Assembly (NCBI RefSeq): GCF_013373065.1
Contig: NZ_JABXIN010000003.1
Span: 248,001-312,000 of the forward strand
Direction: 5' to 3'
DNA: 64,000 bases
From: Algoriphagus sp.
Lineage (GTDB): Bacteria > Bacteroidota > Bacteroidia > Cytophagales > Cyclobacteriaceae
Part shown: positions 1 through 7,888 of the stretch, piece after piece
How the letters are laid out: each line of letters opens with the position of its first letter
How positions within the stretch are numbered: position 1 is the first letter of the stretch
The notes under the pieces: generated by a model
The model's database searches: none
Seen by the model: the letters and a program-made list of their open reading frames with translations, nothing else
What the model was told of the DNA's origin: nothing
Translations under genes and position numbers: made by a program

Positions 1-377
1 ACCTTTTGTTCACCTAGCTCGATTAGCTGAAAAACAGTCCATTCTTCCTTTTCTTCCCAGCCTGTTAAGTCGGAGCTAAAATGCTTCAGCTTAATAGTGA
101 CACTTTCTCCATCTTGAATCAAATTCATGAATTCAGAGAAAACCAATTTGCCATTCTCCCAAAATCGGAAGGTGCCAATCATATGACTATCCTTTGCGGG
201 CATCCAAACTTCCTCACATTCTCCTCCAAATCCTGTTCCCACCCAATACCCGACTAGCCAGTCCAAACTTTCAACCTTACCTTTTCCTGGGGTTTGTCCT
301 TCTGTGAGACTTCTAACCTGAGACCAAGAAAAATGACTAATGCTTAAAAAGATTAAAATGCTGAAAAATATCTTCAT
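1..377 (-). CDS. Secreted DUF6265-like protein, 3' end cut by window edge
   Basis: The reading frame opens with ATG at 377 and runs off the left edge, so only about 125 N-terminal residues are visible. It begins with a signal peptide (MKIFFSILIFLSISHFSWSQ, cleavage probably after WSQ). A motif LDWLVGYWVGTGFGGECEEV follows at about residues 38-57, and then a run of beta-strand-like sequence (MIGTFRFWENGKLVFSEFM). The LxWLxGxW opening followed by E-W-P and a G-x-F strand resembles the DUF6265 lipocalin-like family of secreted Bacteroidota proteins; no function is established for that family. It is transcribed away from the rest of the window. Confidence 0.65.
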   Translation of the reverse strand, partial: MKIFFSILIFLSISHFSWSQVRSLTEGQTPGKGKVESLDWLVGYWVGTGFGGECEEVWMPAKDSHMIGTFRFWENGKLVFSEFMNLIQDGESVTIKLKHFSSDLTGWEEKEEWTVFQLIELGEQK

Positions 378-412
378 GGTCTCTGTGGTTAAAGCTCAGA
401 AGATACAAAGAT

Positions 413-727
413 TTATTGATCATGTCGCTTAGGGATTTCAGGATTGACGAAAGTGAATCCCCTTGCTTCATCACTTTCAAAAAAATCAATCTGCATTCCC
501 ATTAAAAACATGTAGTGCTTTTTCTCAATCAATACAGGGATTCCTCCAATTTCAAATTGTTGATCCTCTTCTTTAGGTTTATCAAAACCAAGTGCATAGG
601 ACATGCCGCCACATCCACCGCCTTTTACACCAACTCGAAGAAAATAATCCGCTGGTATGTTTTTATGAGCTATGATGTTTTTGATCTCGGCCTCCGCTTT
701 TTCTGTAATGGTAATAGGAATTAGCAT
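413..727 (-). CDS. HesB/IscA-family protein lacking the C-terminal cysteine pair
   Basis: A 104-residue A-type iron-sulfur carrier fold. The family hallmark VKGGGCGGMSYALGFD is present around Cys39. Canonical members (IscA, SufA, ErpA) also carry a C-terminal Cys-x-Cys that helps hold the cluster. Here the tail reads VNPEIPKRHDQ, with no cysteine, so only one of three ligand cysteines remains. The second family member at 11477-11803 keeps all three. It may be a scaffold variant with different ligands, a protein-protein adaptor, or a degenerating copy. ATG at 727 is the only sensible start. No suf or isc operon genes adjoin it. Confidence 0.85.
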   Translation of the reverse strand: MLIPITITEKAEAEIKNIIAHKNIPADYFLRVGVKGGGCGGMSYALGFDKPKEEDQQFEIGGIPVLIEKKHYMFLMGMQIDFFESDEARGFTFVNPEIPKRHDQ

Positions 728-840
728 GTTGTTCGAATGATTTTGGCAGGAAATTGGTTCGAATTTGAATCAAATTTACACAAGCAACCGTTTTCAAGGC
801 GGGATAATTTGCGGATATTCGAAGATTCTATTGAAATACT

Positions 841-1365
841 ATGGATTACCTGGTTGATTTATTGAAAATTTTGCTTCCTGCGGGAGCAGTGCTTTATGGG
901 ATGTATCTGGTCGTGGTTTCTTTTCTTTCCAAAGAAAGAGAAAAGATGTTGGTAGACTTGAAAACACAAAATACCCAAACTATCCTTCCTGTTCGCTTAC
1001 AGGCAGCCGAGAGGTTATGTCTCCTGCTGGAGCGGATTACTCCCAATAATTTGGTTCGTAGAGTCAATGTCTCAGGACTTAGTGCCGCCGAGCTCCATTC
1101 CCAGCTATTGTCAGAGGTGCGGGATGAGTTTAGCCATAACTATTCGCAGCAGGTATATTTTTCGAATGAAACCTGGGAAGCGGTAAAACGTGCTGTGGAG
1201 GAGGTGACGACGATTGTCAATCTGGGAAGGCAAAGTCTTTCCCCAGAACAGGACAGCGGAATGGACTTGGCAAAGGCGATTTTCTCGGTGTCGATGGAAC
1301 GGAAAAATGATGCGATTGCGTTCGCATTAAAGGAGGTCAAATCCGAGATCAATATTTATTTCTAA
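841..1365 (+). CDS. Uncharacterised membrane-anchored protein
   Basis: A 174-residue protein with one N-terminal hydrophobic helix (LVDLLKILLPAGAVLYGMYL, about residues 4-23). A charged, mostly helical cytoplasmic domain follows (KEREKMLVDLKTQNTQTILP). The sequence LQAAERLCLLLERITPNNLV and a later EVTTIVNLGR segment look conserved in character, but I cannot assign a function. Similar short one-helix proteins are common beside housekeeping genes in Bacteroidota. Its TAA is followed after one base by the ATG of the YkvA-like gene, so the two are almost certainly co-transcribed. Confidence 0.75.
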   Translation: MDYLVDLLKILLPAGAVLYGMYLVVVSFLSKEREKMLVDLKTQNTQTILPVRLQAAERLCLLLERITPNNLVRRVNVSGLSAAELHSQLLSEVRDEFSHNYSQQVYFSNETWEAVKRAVEEVTTIVNLGRQSLSPEQDSGMDLAKAIFSVSMERKNDAIAFALKEVKSEINIYF

Positions 1366-1366
1366 A

Positions 1367-1780
1367 ATGTCCAGGATAAAAGATAAAACTAGTCAGCTTA
1401 TCGAGCAAGCGCGAGCCCTTTTCGGAAGGCAAGTGGATGCTTTGGCTCGACAGGAAGCGAAAGTTCGCGAACTTCTGTCTGGGGTGAAGCAAAAGCTGAC
1501 TGGTTTGAAAGATAATCCTCGAATAAAGAAAATGACGGAACCTATTTCGGTATTTATCCGAATGGTCAAAGCTCATTTTTCCGGGACACATAAACTTTCA
1601 GGATCTACCTTAGGATTAATTCTTTTAGCCTTGGTTTACTTTTTGTCTCCGGTGGATATCATTCCTGACTTTTTGGGATTCTTTGGATTTGCAGATGACC
1701 TGTCTGTTATTTTGGCCATTTTTGCGAAAATCAAAGATGAAGTTGCTGATTTTTTGGAGTGGGAGCGAACTCAGATTTAG
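1367..1780 (+). CDS. YkvA/DUF1232 family membrane protein
   Basis: A 137-residue protein. A charged helical N-terminal part (about 1-65) precedes the DUF1232 signature ALVYFLSPVDIIPDFLGFFG at about residues 88-107. That signature is followed by the typical FADDLSVILAIFAKIKDE. The hydrophobic SPVDIIPD loop flanked by helices defines the YkvA family, whose function is unknown. It starts one base after the upstream gene's stop and reads in the same direction as the thioredoxin-like gene downstream, suggesting a single transcript from 841 to about 3620. Confidence 0.85.
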   Translation: MSRIKDKTSQLIEQARALFGRQVDALARQEAKVRELLSGVKQKLTGLKDNPRIKKMTEPISVFIRMVKAHFSGTHKLSGSTLGLILLALVYFLSPVDIIPDFLGFFGFADDLSVILAIFAKIKDEVADFLEWERTQI

Positions 1781-1813
1781 GCAAGGCTGTTGAGAATCCA
1801 TATCAGGGATTTT

Positions 1814-2443
1814 ATGCTGGATCAATTGACTAAAGAAAAAACGATTACTGCCAAGACTATTGCTGAATCAATGACCTATTCGCAATATCGCGAAATGGTG
1901 AATGAGCTCTTTGCAGAAGGCAAAACGACAGGGGAAAACCAGTCTGAAGCCTATCTGGAATATACCAGAATTGCAATACAGCGAATGAATAGGTGGGATA
2001 AAGTAGCCAAGGTTTCTCCAGAAATGGTAGACTTGGTTAAAAAGCTTCCTCCTCAAATATGGTTGGTTTTGACAGAGGCTTGGTGTGGTGATGCTGGCCA
2101 AACGATTCCATATATGAATAAATTGGCTGAATTGAATTCTTCCATTCAATTGCGCTTGATTCTTCGGGATGAGAATCCGGAAATCATGGATGCACATTTG
2201 ACGAATGGTGCACGGTCTATCCCGAAATTAATTGCCCTGAGCCCTGGTCTCACCAAGGAGTATTTTTCTTGGGGTCCCAAACCTCAATTTTTGATCGATA
2301 AACAGAAAGCTTTTCGAGAAAATCCTCAGGGAAAAACTTCTAAAGAGTTTGCTCAGGAAGTTCATCTTTGGTATGCTCGGGATAAAAATCAAACTTTGGA
2401 GCAAGAACTAAAAACTTGCTTTCTCAACGCCTTTGAGCTATGA
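1814..2443 (+). CDS. Thioredoxin-fold protein with single-cysteine CGDA site
   Basis: A roughly 209-residue thioredoxin-family protein. The segment IWLVLTEAWCGDAGQTIPYM has the beta-strand/Trp-Cys layout of a thioredoxin active site, but the second cysteine of CxxC is replaced by Ala (C-G-D-A). A cis-Pro region is seen in SIPKLIALS. WCGDA is the usual form of this thioredoxin-like subfamily in Bacteroidota, so the protein probably does not act as a classic dithiol oxidoreductase. I chose ATG at 1814; an in-frame TTG at 1790 would add eight residues (MRIHIRDF). The stop overlaps the next ATG as ATGA at 2440-2443. Confidence 0.8.
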   Translation: MLDQLTKEKTITAKTIAESMTYSQYREMVNELFAEGKTTGENQSEAYLEYTRIAIQRMNRWDKVAKVSPEMVDLVKKLPPQIWLVLTEAWCGDAGQTIPYMNKLAELNSSIQLRLILRDENPEIMDAHLTNGARSIPKLIALSPGLTKEYFSWGPKPQFLIDKQKAFRENPQGKTSKEFAQEVHLWYARDKNQTLEQELKTCFLNAFEL

Positions 2444-3162
2444 AAATCGCGGTAATTTCTGGGACATCCGGTTTGATCGGAATGCAGCTGCTGGATCAAC
2501 TTTTGAAGAGTACCGCGTATGATTTTGTGATCAGTGTAAGTCGAAGGAAGTTGGCTTTAAAGCACCCACACCTGATCCAACTAATTGGAGATCTTTCTAA
2601 AATCCAAACTTGGAATTGGGCAGATTTAATCAATGAACAAGCCTTGGGTGGAGAATACCAGGAATTGGTAAAGAATATAGAATCTGGTCAAGCTGATCTA
2701 TCCGGATTTTGCTCCTTGGGGACCACCATCAAAAAAGCAGGTTCTAAAGAACGTTTTTTTGAAATTGATCATGATTTGGTTTTAGCCTTCGCCTCCTGGT
2801 TGAATATTTTAGGAGCTCGCTCTTTTCATTATGTTTCAGCAATGGGTTCGGATGCAAATTCCTCGATTTTTTACAATCAAGTGAAAGGGAAAACAGAACA
2901 AGATTTGGAGTCCCTTGGGTTTGAAAGGCTTAAAATCTATCAACCCTCCCTTTTATTAGGAAATCGACATGAATTCCGTTTTGGCGAGCAAGTAGCCTCG
3001 ATTTTAATGCGGCCTTTAGTTTGGTTGAAAGTGTTCAAGAAATTCAGGCCGATCTATGATTATCAAGTTGCTAAATCCATGGTGAAGGTTGATTTGGAAC
3101 CAACTAGAATGGGTTTGGAGCGGATAAGTTCCGGTGAAATGCAGGATCTTTCAGCAAAATAA
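2440..3162 (+). CDS. NAD(P)-binding Rossmann-fold protein (HTATIP2/TIP30-like SDR)
   Basis: A 240-residue atypical short-chain dehydrogenase. The nucleotide-binding loop is at the extreme N-terminus (MKIAVISGTSGLIGMQLLDQ, pattern G-T-S-G-x-x-G). There is a Ser-Arg after strand 2 (VSVSRR-like), a central strand HYVSAMGSDA, then the Tyr-x3-Lys-like FYNQVKGKTE. The later part (LKIYQPSLLLGNR) matches the C-terminal half of HTATIP2-like oxidoreductases. The substrate is unknown. It overlaps the thioredoxin-like gene by four bases and is followed five bases later by dtd. Confidence 0.78.
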   Translation: MKIAVISGTSGLIGMQLLDQLLKSTAYDFVISVSRRKLALKHPHLIQLIGDLSKIQTWNWADLINEQALGGEYQELVKNIESGQADLSGFCSLGTTIKKAGSKERFFEIDHDLVLAFASWLNILGARSFHYVSAMGSDANSSIFYNQVKGKTEQDLESLGFERLKIYQPSLLLGNRHEFRFGEQVASILMRPLVWLKVFKKFRPIYDYQVAKSMVKVDLEPTRMGLERISSGEMQDLSAK

Positions 3163-3167
3163 AAATC

Positions 3168-3620
3168 ATGATAGCAGTCATTCAGCGTGTTTCAGAAGCT
3201 TCCGTTAAAATTGAAGGTAAAATCAAATCCACTATTGGGACAGGTTTGATGATTCTTTTGGGAATAGAAGATGCAGATAATCAGGAAGATATTGATTGGC
3301 TCGCAAAAAAAATCGTGAACCTTCGAATATTCCCGGATGAAAACGAGGTAATGAATCGAGGCTTGCTGGATGTAAATGGAGAAATACTCCTTATTTCCCA
3401 ATTCACTTTGCATGCGAGTACAAAAAAAGGAAACAGACCTTCCTATATCAAAGCTGCGAAACCTCCGATTGCCATTCCTTTATATGAAAAGATGATTCAG
3501 GCTTTAGAACAGGAATTGGGTAAAAACATAGGAACAGGTGAGTTTGGGGCTGATATGAAAGTCTCCCTGATCAATGATGGTCCCGTTACGATAGTTATAG
3601 ACAGTAAAAACAAGGTTTGA
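3168..3620 (+). CDS. dtd: D-aminoacyl-tRNA deacylase
   Basis: 150 residues, the usual length of Dtd. The enzyme hydrolyses D-amino acids (and glycine mischarged on tRNA-Ala) from tRNA in the cytoplasm. Diagnostic motifs are the N-terminal MIAVIQRVSEASVKIEG, the active-site segment LISQFTLHASTKKGNRPSY with the invariant SQFTL, and the C-terminal NDGPVTIVID carrying the cross-subunit Gly-Pro cis motif. It is the last gene of the tightly packed run from 841; 24 bases separate it from the ABC ATPase gene. Confidence 0.96.
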   Translation: MIAVIQRVSEASVKIEGKIKSTIGTGLMILLGIEDADNQEDIDWLAKKIVNLRIFPDENEVMNRGLLDVNGEILLISQFTLHASTKKGNRPSYIKAAKPPIAIPLYEKMIQALEQELGKNIGTGEFGADMKVSLINDGPVTIVIDSKNKV

Positions 3621-3644
3621 TTTTTCTTCTATTTTTGAAGAGAA

Positions 3645-5117
3645 ATGAAATCTATCCTCCTCGATATTCAAGACGCCCAAGTGATTTTTAAGGGCAAGCA
3701 AGCCTTCCAAAACCTGAATTTTCAATGGGAAAAGGGACAAACTTGGGCGGTAATCAGTGAGTCGGGTTGGCTTCAGACAGCATTTTTAGAGACCCTACGA
3801 GGAAATACATTAGTTCGAAACGGGAAAGTTCAAGCCCATTTTGCGAAAGCTTACATTGAAGAGAAATCCTCTGAAAAAGAAGTTCACAGCTTTCGGGATT
3901 TGATGGCCTATGTGTCACAGAAGTATGAATTCCGGAATAAGTTCAACCAGCAGAATTTTTATTTTCAGCAACGATTCAACTCCTCAGAATCTGAGGAAAC
4001 GGCTACAGTTGAGCAATATCTTAAAGAAGTAGAACCGAAAGTTCAAGGTCCTTGGACAATTCAGAAAGTTTTGGAATTGCTTGATTTGGAAAGATTGCGA
4101 GATGAATCCCTACTCAAGCTTTCCAATGGAGAAACTAGGCGATTGGTTATAGCCAGTGGATTGATGCGTCAACCTTACATCTTTTTAATGGATCATCCTA
4201 CTACAGGCCTGGATATTCAAAGCAGAGCAAATTTTGGTAGGGTGCTGAAAAGTATTCTTGATGCTGGTACCCAAGTCTTAATTACCTGTAATGCTCAGGA
4301 TGTGCCTGAGGGCGTCACTCATATCGCACAATTAGACTATTCAGGTGTTACTCGAATTTGGAAAAATGAGGAATTTCATCAGGCAGCTCATTATGATTTG
4401 AAAAAGAGCTGGAATTGGGATTTGCTTCGGGATTTGCTAGGGGATGAAAAAAAGGATGTCCGAGAATGTATTGTAGAATTGATGGATGTTTCTATTTCCT
4501 ATCAAGGAAAAACGATTTTACATCGGATCAATTGGAAAATTGATTCAGGAGAACGTTGGCAATTAAAAGGGCCAAACGGATCAGGAAAATCAACCTTGAT
4601 TTCTTTGCTAATTGGGGAGAATCCACAAGCCTATTCCCAAGAAATTTATCTTTTTGGAAGAAAGAGAGGTTCGGGAGAATCCATTTGGGATGTGAAGCGA
4701 CCAACTGGTTTTGTTGCACCTGAGTTGGCTAGATTTTTCCCTGTTAACCAAACCTGTCGGAAAGTGATTCTTTCAGGGCTTTTTGATACGATGGGACTAT
4801 TTAAAAAAGTTTCTGTCGAACAGGAAAGTCTTGTGTCGAAGTGGATGAAATTATTTGAATTAGAAGAATTTGCTGATATCCCTATTCAAAGCTTGTCTTT
4901 GGAACAGCAACGTTGGATTCTTCTCGGCAGAGCCCTAATTAAAAAACCGAAGCTATTGATTTTGGATGAAGCCTCTCAAGGATTGGATGAAGCACAGCGG
5001 AATTTGTTCAAAGAAACAGTCCAAAAAGTCTGTGAATTTTCTGGAATTACGCTGATTTATGTAAGCCATTATCAGGAAGATATTCCAGCCGGGGTGGACC
5101 GGGTTTTTCAACTTTAA
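3645..5117 (+). CDS. Twin ABC ATPase (ModF/PhrA-like), first cassette degenerate
   Basis: A 490-residue soluble protein with two ABC cassettes and no membrane segments. Cassette 1 (about 5-215) has no Walker A: the expected G-x4-GKS/T position reads ISESGWLQTAFL (about 36-47), without lysine. Its signature LSNGETRR (about 158-165) is intact, but Walker B reads FLMDHPTTGLD with His in place of the catalytic Glu. Cassette 2 (about 275-490) is complete: GPNGSGKST (about 309-317), LSLEQQR, LLILDEASQGLD, and an H-loop in YVSHYQED. The layout resembles ModF/YjjK-type twin ATPases, but no permease or molybdate-binding gene adjoins it. The partner is unknown. Confidence 0.85.
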   Translation: MKSILLDIQDAQVIFKGKQAFQNLNFQWEKGQTWAVISESGWLQTAFLETLRGNTLVRNGKVQAHFAKAYIEEKSSEKEVHSFRDLMAYVSQKYEFRNKFNQQNFYFQQRFNSSESEETATVEQYLKEVEPKVQGPWTIQKVLELLDLERLRDESLLKLSNGETRRLVIASGLMRQPYIFLMDHPTTGLDIQSRANFGRVLKSILDAGTQVLITCNAQDVPEGVTHIAQLDYSGVTRIWKNEEFHQAAHYDLKKSWNWDLLRDLLGDEKKDVRECIVELMDVSISYQGKTILHRINWKIDSGERWQLKGPNGSGKSTLISLLIGENPQAYSQEIYLFGRKRGSGESIWDVKRPTGFVAPELARFFPVNQTCRKVILSGLFDTMGLFKKVSVEQESLVSKWMKLFELEEFADIPIQSLSLEQQRWILLGRALIKKPKLLILDEASQGLDEAQRNLFKETVQKVCEFSGITLIYVSHYQEDIPAGVDRVFQL

Positions 5118-5270
5118 TACAGATTGAAATTACTTCCACTAGGTTGGGGATTTTCTTGAATCCTTTCCTTTAAAATCTGATTTTAGTTCTTGCTTCACTT
5201 TGGACTTTTTTATCTGAATCAAAATGGTATCTTTAGTTTTCTAACATCCTACGCATTAATTCGAAAAACT

Positions 5271-6515
5271 ATGGGAAATCGTAGGGATTTCATCCAAAAA
5301 ATGGGACTCGGTTTATTAGCTCCCTCATTTTTAAGCAAACTTGATCAAGGCAGTTCTATTCCTTTATCCGAACAATCTTGGGAGCAAATTCGGGAATTGT
5401 TTCCCCTTCAAAAGAGTCGGATCTATTTGAATAATGGGACCTTTGGGCCATCTCCCAAATCTGTATTGGAGGCGGTTCATCAATCTTTCCGAGAAACCAA
5501 TGAAACGGGAGTTTATGGAAATCCTGATTCGGGAAGGGAACGGATAGCCAATTTTTTTGGAGTAAAAAAATCTGAAATTTCGCTGACACATAATACTACA
5601 GAGGGTATCAATATCATGGCTCAGGGGCTCCCGCTTCAAGCTGGAGATGAGGTGATTGTGACAGATCATGAACATGCAGGAAGTGCGATTCCTTGGTTGA
5701 ATCGAGCGCATTTAGATCAAATAGTTCTGAAGGTTTTTCAACCTGCTAATACCCAAGCCAAGAACTTAGAAATCATCAAAAGTTTGGTGACTCCAAAGAC
5801 CCGAGCCATTGCCATTCCACATATTACCTGTACGACTGGAACCGTTTTTCCCATTCGGGAAATTTCTGATTTTGCTAGAAAGAGGGGGATTTTTACAGCT
5901 ATCGATGGGGCCCATGGTGCAGGAACCGTAAACCTTGATCTTCATGAATTGGGGTGTGATTTCTATGCGGGTTGTTTTCACAAATGGATGCTAGGACCAA
6001 ATGGATCTGGTTTTTTGTATGTGAGGCAAGGAATGCTTGATCAATTACAAGCCTACCAAGTTGGTGCGAAATCTGAAAAAAGCTGGAAACTGACTGTGGA
6101 AGAGAGTGAATTTGGAGGCTATGTCGAAACTGCACATCGATATGATTATGGGACACAAAGTACGCCAATGCATGTAGGTGTAGTGGCGGCTGTGGATTTC
6201 CATGAAGAAATCGGAAGGGAAAGAATAGAAGCTCGGATTCGAGAACTTAATGACTATTTATTCGAGGGTTTGAAGCAAATTGAAAAATTGGAGATTCTAA
6301 CACCCGAGGAGCGAGAATCAAGAATTTGCGTGGTTTCCTTTCGAGTGCCTGGAATGGATTACCGGGACATTGCATCTGCTCTAAGTCAAAAAAAGATTCG
6401 TATACGAGGGGTTCATGAAGCTAATCTCAACGCTATTCGGGTATCTACCCATATTTATAATTCTGAAACCGAAATAGATTTCTTCCTAGAGGAAATCAAG
6501 CAGATTATTTCTTAA
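5271..6515 (+). CDS. Tat-exported aminotransferase class V (isopenicillin N epimerase-like)
   Basis: A PLP enzyme of about 414 residues. ATG at 5271 gives a twin-arginine leader, NRRDFIQKMGLGLLAPSFL; an upstream in-frame TTG at 5190 would bury that leader, so I reject it. The fold-type I signature includes NNGTFGPSPK near the N-terminus, THNTTEGINIMAQGLP, the cofactor Asp/His in IDGAHGAGTVNLD, and the Schiff-base lysine in CFHKWMLGPNGSG (about Lys238). It resembles isopenicillin N epimerase-like and cysteine desulfurase-like family members; the substrate cannot be read from sequence. It is convergent with the next gene, sharing 11 bases. Confidence 0.87.
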   Translation: MGNRRDFIQKMGLGLLAPSFLSKLDQGSSIPLSEQSWEQIRELFPLQKSRIYLNNGTFGPSPKSVLEAVHQSFRETNETGVYGNPDSGRERIANFFGVKKSEISLTHNTTEGINIMAQGLPLQAGDEVIVTDHEHAGSAIPWLNRAHLDQIVLKVFQPANTQAKNLEIIKSLVTPKTRAIAIPHITCTTGTVFPIREISDFARKRGIFTAIDGAHGAGTVNLDLHELGCDFYAGCFHKWMLGPNGSGFLYVRQGMLDQLQAYQVGAKSEKSWKLTVEESEFGGYVETAHRYDYGTQSTPMHVGVVAAVDFHEEIGRERIEARIRELNDYLFEGLKQIEKLEILTPEERESRICVVSFRVPGMDYRDIASALSQKKIRIRGVHEANLNAIRVSTHIYNSETEIDFFLEEIKQIIS

Positions 6516-6879
6516 GTTTTCTTTCTTTTTTTTCTTTAGCCTCCGCTTTTCTAAAAAGAGCGATTTGAGTGATTAATTCTTCCGGGATTTCCTGGTCATA
6601 GGGAATTTGAATTACCCCTTTTCCGATCACATATTCTTTGAGTTGGTCTTTGAATTCACTCACTCCCGATCCTGTAGGATAAAATCCCAAATGGTTTTTC
6701 ATGGCAGCATAATAGACCAAGACCTCAGAGGTTTTAAAGGCTGGCATGTGATAGCTGATTACTTCTTTCGCTTCGGGCAATGCTTTCTTTAGGATTTCTC
6801 TGATTTGTTGAAGTTTTGATTGAATCTCAGGAGGAAACCAGCTGAAATATTCTTCGATGGAACTAGGTTTGGGATGCAT
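6505..6879 (-). CDS. DUF1801 family protein (YdhG-like)
   Basis: About 124 residues. The family pattern is clear: SIEEYFSWFPPEIQSKLQQI, then KALPEAKEVISYHMPAFKTS and LVYYAAMKNHLGFYP. A lysine-rich tail follows (KAEAKEKKERKLKK). The fold has been linked to a putative iron-chaperone role through the frataxin-like YdhG family, but that is not established. ATG at 6879 fits the family start; an upstream TTG at 6921 would add 14 non-conserved residues. The 3' end overlaps the convergent aminotransferase gene by 11 bases. Confidence 0.85.
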   Translation of the reverse strand: MHPKPSSIEEYFSWFPPEIQSKLQQIREILKKALPEAKEVISYHMPAFKTSEVLVYYAAMKNHLGFYPTGSGVSEFKDQLKEYVIGKGVIQIPYDQEIPEELITQIALFRKAEAKEKKERKLKK

Positions 6880-7072
6880 GGAGTGATGATTTTGCAGTGA
6901 AGTAGAAAAGACTTTTAGCAATCTAAGTGATTGATTTCTAGAATGGTCTTTTGGTAGAAAATTTTTGTATCCTTTTATTCATTTTGGAATACCCGAATTT
7001 TCGTTTTGAACAGTATCCGGCAACTCTTCGAAAAATGATTTTATTTGTCTAGAAATCCGAAATATTGAAAAT

Positions 7073-7420
7073 ATGAGTGAAATCAAATCCGAAATTTCCA
7101 TTGCTGAAGCCCAAGAACTTGTCGATCAGTGGATCAAAACCGTTGGCGTCCGCTATTTCAATGAGCTTACCAATATGACCATTTTGATGGAGGAAGTGGG
7201 GGAGTTGGCTCGAATCATGGCTAGAACATACGGAGAGCAATCTTTCAAGGAATCTGATAAGGGTAAGAATTTGGGAGACGAAATGGCAGACGTTTTATGG
7301 GTTTTGATCTGTCTAGCGAATCAAACTGGGGTAGACCTTACAGAAGCGTTGAGACGGAATTTCGAAAAGAAAAATATCAGAGACAAAGACCGTCATCGGA
7401 ATAACGAAAAGTTGAAATAA
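7073..7420 (+). CDS. MazG-like nucleotide pyrophosphohydrolase
   Basis: 115 residues, a single-domain all-alpha NTP pyrophosphatase that would hydrolyse (d)NTPs to monophosphate and pyrophosphate, a house-cleaning role. The metal-binding signature is visible: EEVGELARIMAR, followed by GDEMADVLWVLICLANQ (E-x2-E and E-x2-D pairs). A short basic tail (KDRHRNNEKLK) ends the protein. It stands alone and runs into the palindromic element at 7421-7545, which probably terminates it. Confidence 0.9.
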   Translation: MSEIKSEISIAEAQELVDQWIKTVGVRYFNELTNMTILMEEVGELARIMARTYGEQSFKESDKGKNLGDEMADVLWVLICLANQTGVDLTEALRRNFEKKNIRDKDRHRNNEKLK

Positions 7421-7545
7421 AAAAGGCTGTCTTATAAATCTACTTCTAGTCAGACTGAGCGGAGACGAATCCAATTTTTGTTAAATCTAGAGATATTTCG
7501 CATTCGCTCAGGCTGACATTGATTCTTTATAAGACAGCCGTTTTC
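7421..7545. repeat. Nested palindromic element between convergent genes, probable bidirectional terminator
   Basis: The outer arms GGCTGTCTTATAAA (7425-7438) and TTTATAAGACAGCC (7526-7539) are perfect complements, 14 bp, with A-rich sequence on the left and T-rich on the right. Inside, GTCAGACTGAGCG (7449-7461) pairs with CGCTCAGGCTGAC (7505-7517) with one mismatch. The whole spans the gap between two convergent genes. It can act as a terminator in both directions. The inner GACTGAGCG arm resembles REP/MITE-like repeats I recall as common in Bacteroidota, but no second full copy is in this window. Confidence 0.7.
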
Positions 7546-7548
7546 CTC

Positions 7549-7785
7549 TTAATTGTTTTTCAAAATCCGGTAGATTTCATCTTTTAAGCGCATCCGTTTG
7601 ATGTGTAATTGGTTGGTTGTTTCATCGGATGCAGGCTCGGTTTCTGATTCGATTCGATAGATCTCGTGATCTACCTCATCATAGTCATCAAAGAGGTTTT
7701 TAAAGTATTCGTCTTCGACCTTCAATTGGTTGATTTTATCTTCAAATTCTGGAAATTCTTCTTGTAATGGATGTTTCTTGATCAT
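7549..7785 (-). CDS. YdcH/DUF465 family small protein
   Basis: 78 residues from ATG at 7785. The typical start HPLQEEFPEFEDKINQLK is followed by a charged helical hairpin (EDEYFKNLFDDYDEVDHEIY) and the closing LKIRMRLKDEIYRIL-like helix (here KRMRLKDEIYRILKNN). DUF465 members are short antiparallel coiled-coil proteins of unknown function. A longer frame from TTG at 7845 adds 20 unconserved residues and is unlikely. Confidence 0.85.
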   Translation of the reverse strand: MIKKHPLQEEFPEFEDKINQLKVEDEYFKNLFDDYDEVDHEIYRIESETEPASDETTNQLHIKRMRLKDEIYRILKNN

Positions 7786-7888
7786 GATATTCGAACTTTT
7801 GGTATATCTAATATTAGGTGTTTTGCTGTTAGTATCTAATGACAAAAATCACCTTGGGTTCGAATTCTGATTGTTTTTTCTGAACTTT

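Noticed and set aside
740..790. Sequence with TTCGAATTTGAATC resembling a tRNA T-arm
   Set aside because: No acceptor stem, anticodon arm or CCA-compatible end could be built around it.
3630..3637. TATTTTTG before the ABC ATPase gene
   Set aside because: No -33 box at proper distance (nearest TTTG is 10 bases upstream); it may be chance in AT-rich sequence.
3645..5117. Molybdate transporter ATPase ModF as a firm name for the twin ABC protein
   Set aside because: The layout is similar, but no molybdate genes adjoin it and cassette 1 is degenerate, so only the general family is stated.
5199..5236. TTTG and TATCTTTAG before the class V aminotransferase
   Set aside because: The spacer is about 25 bases and the second box lacks the final G, so the match is too weak to call.
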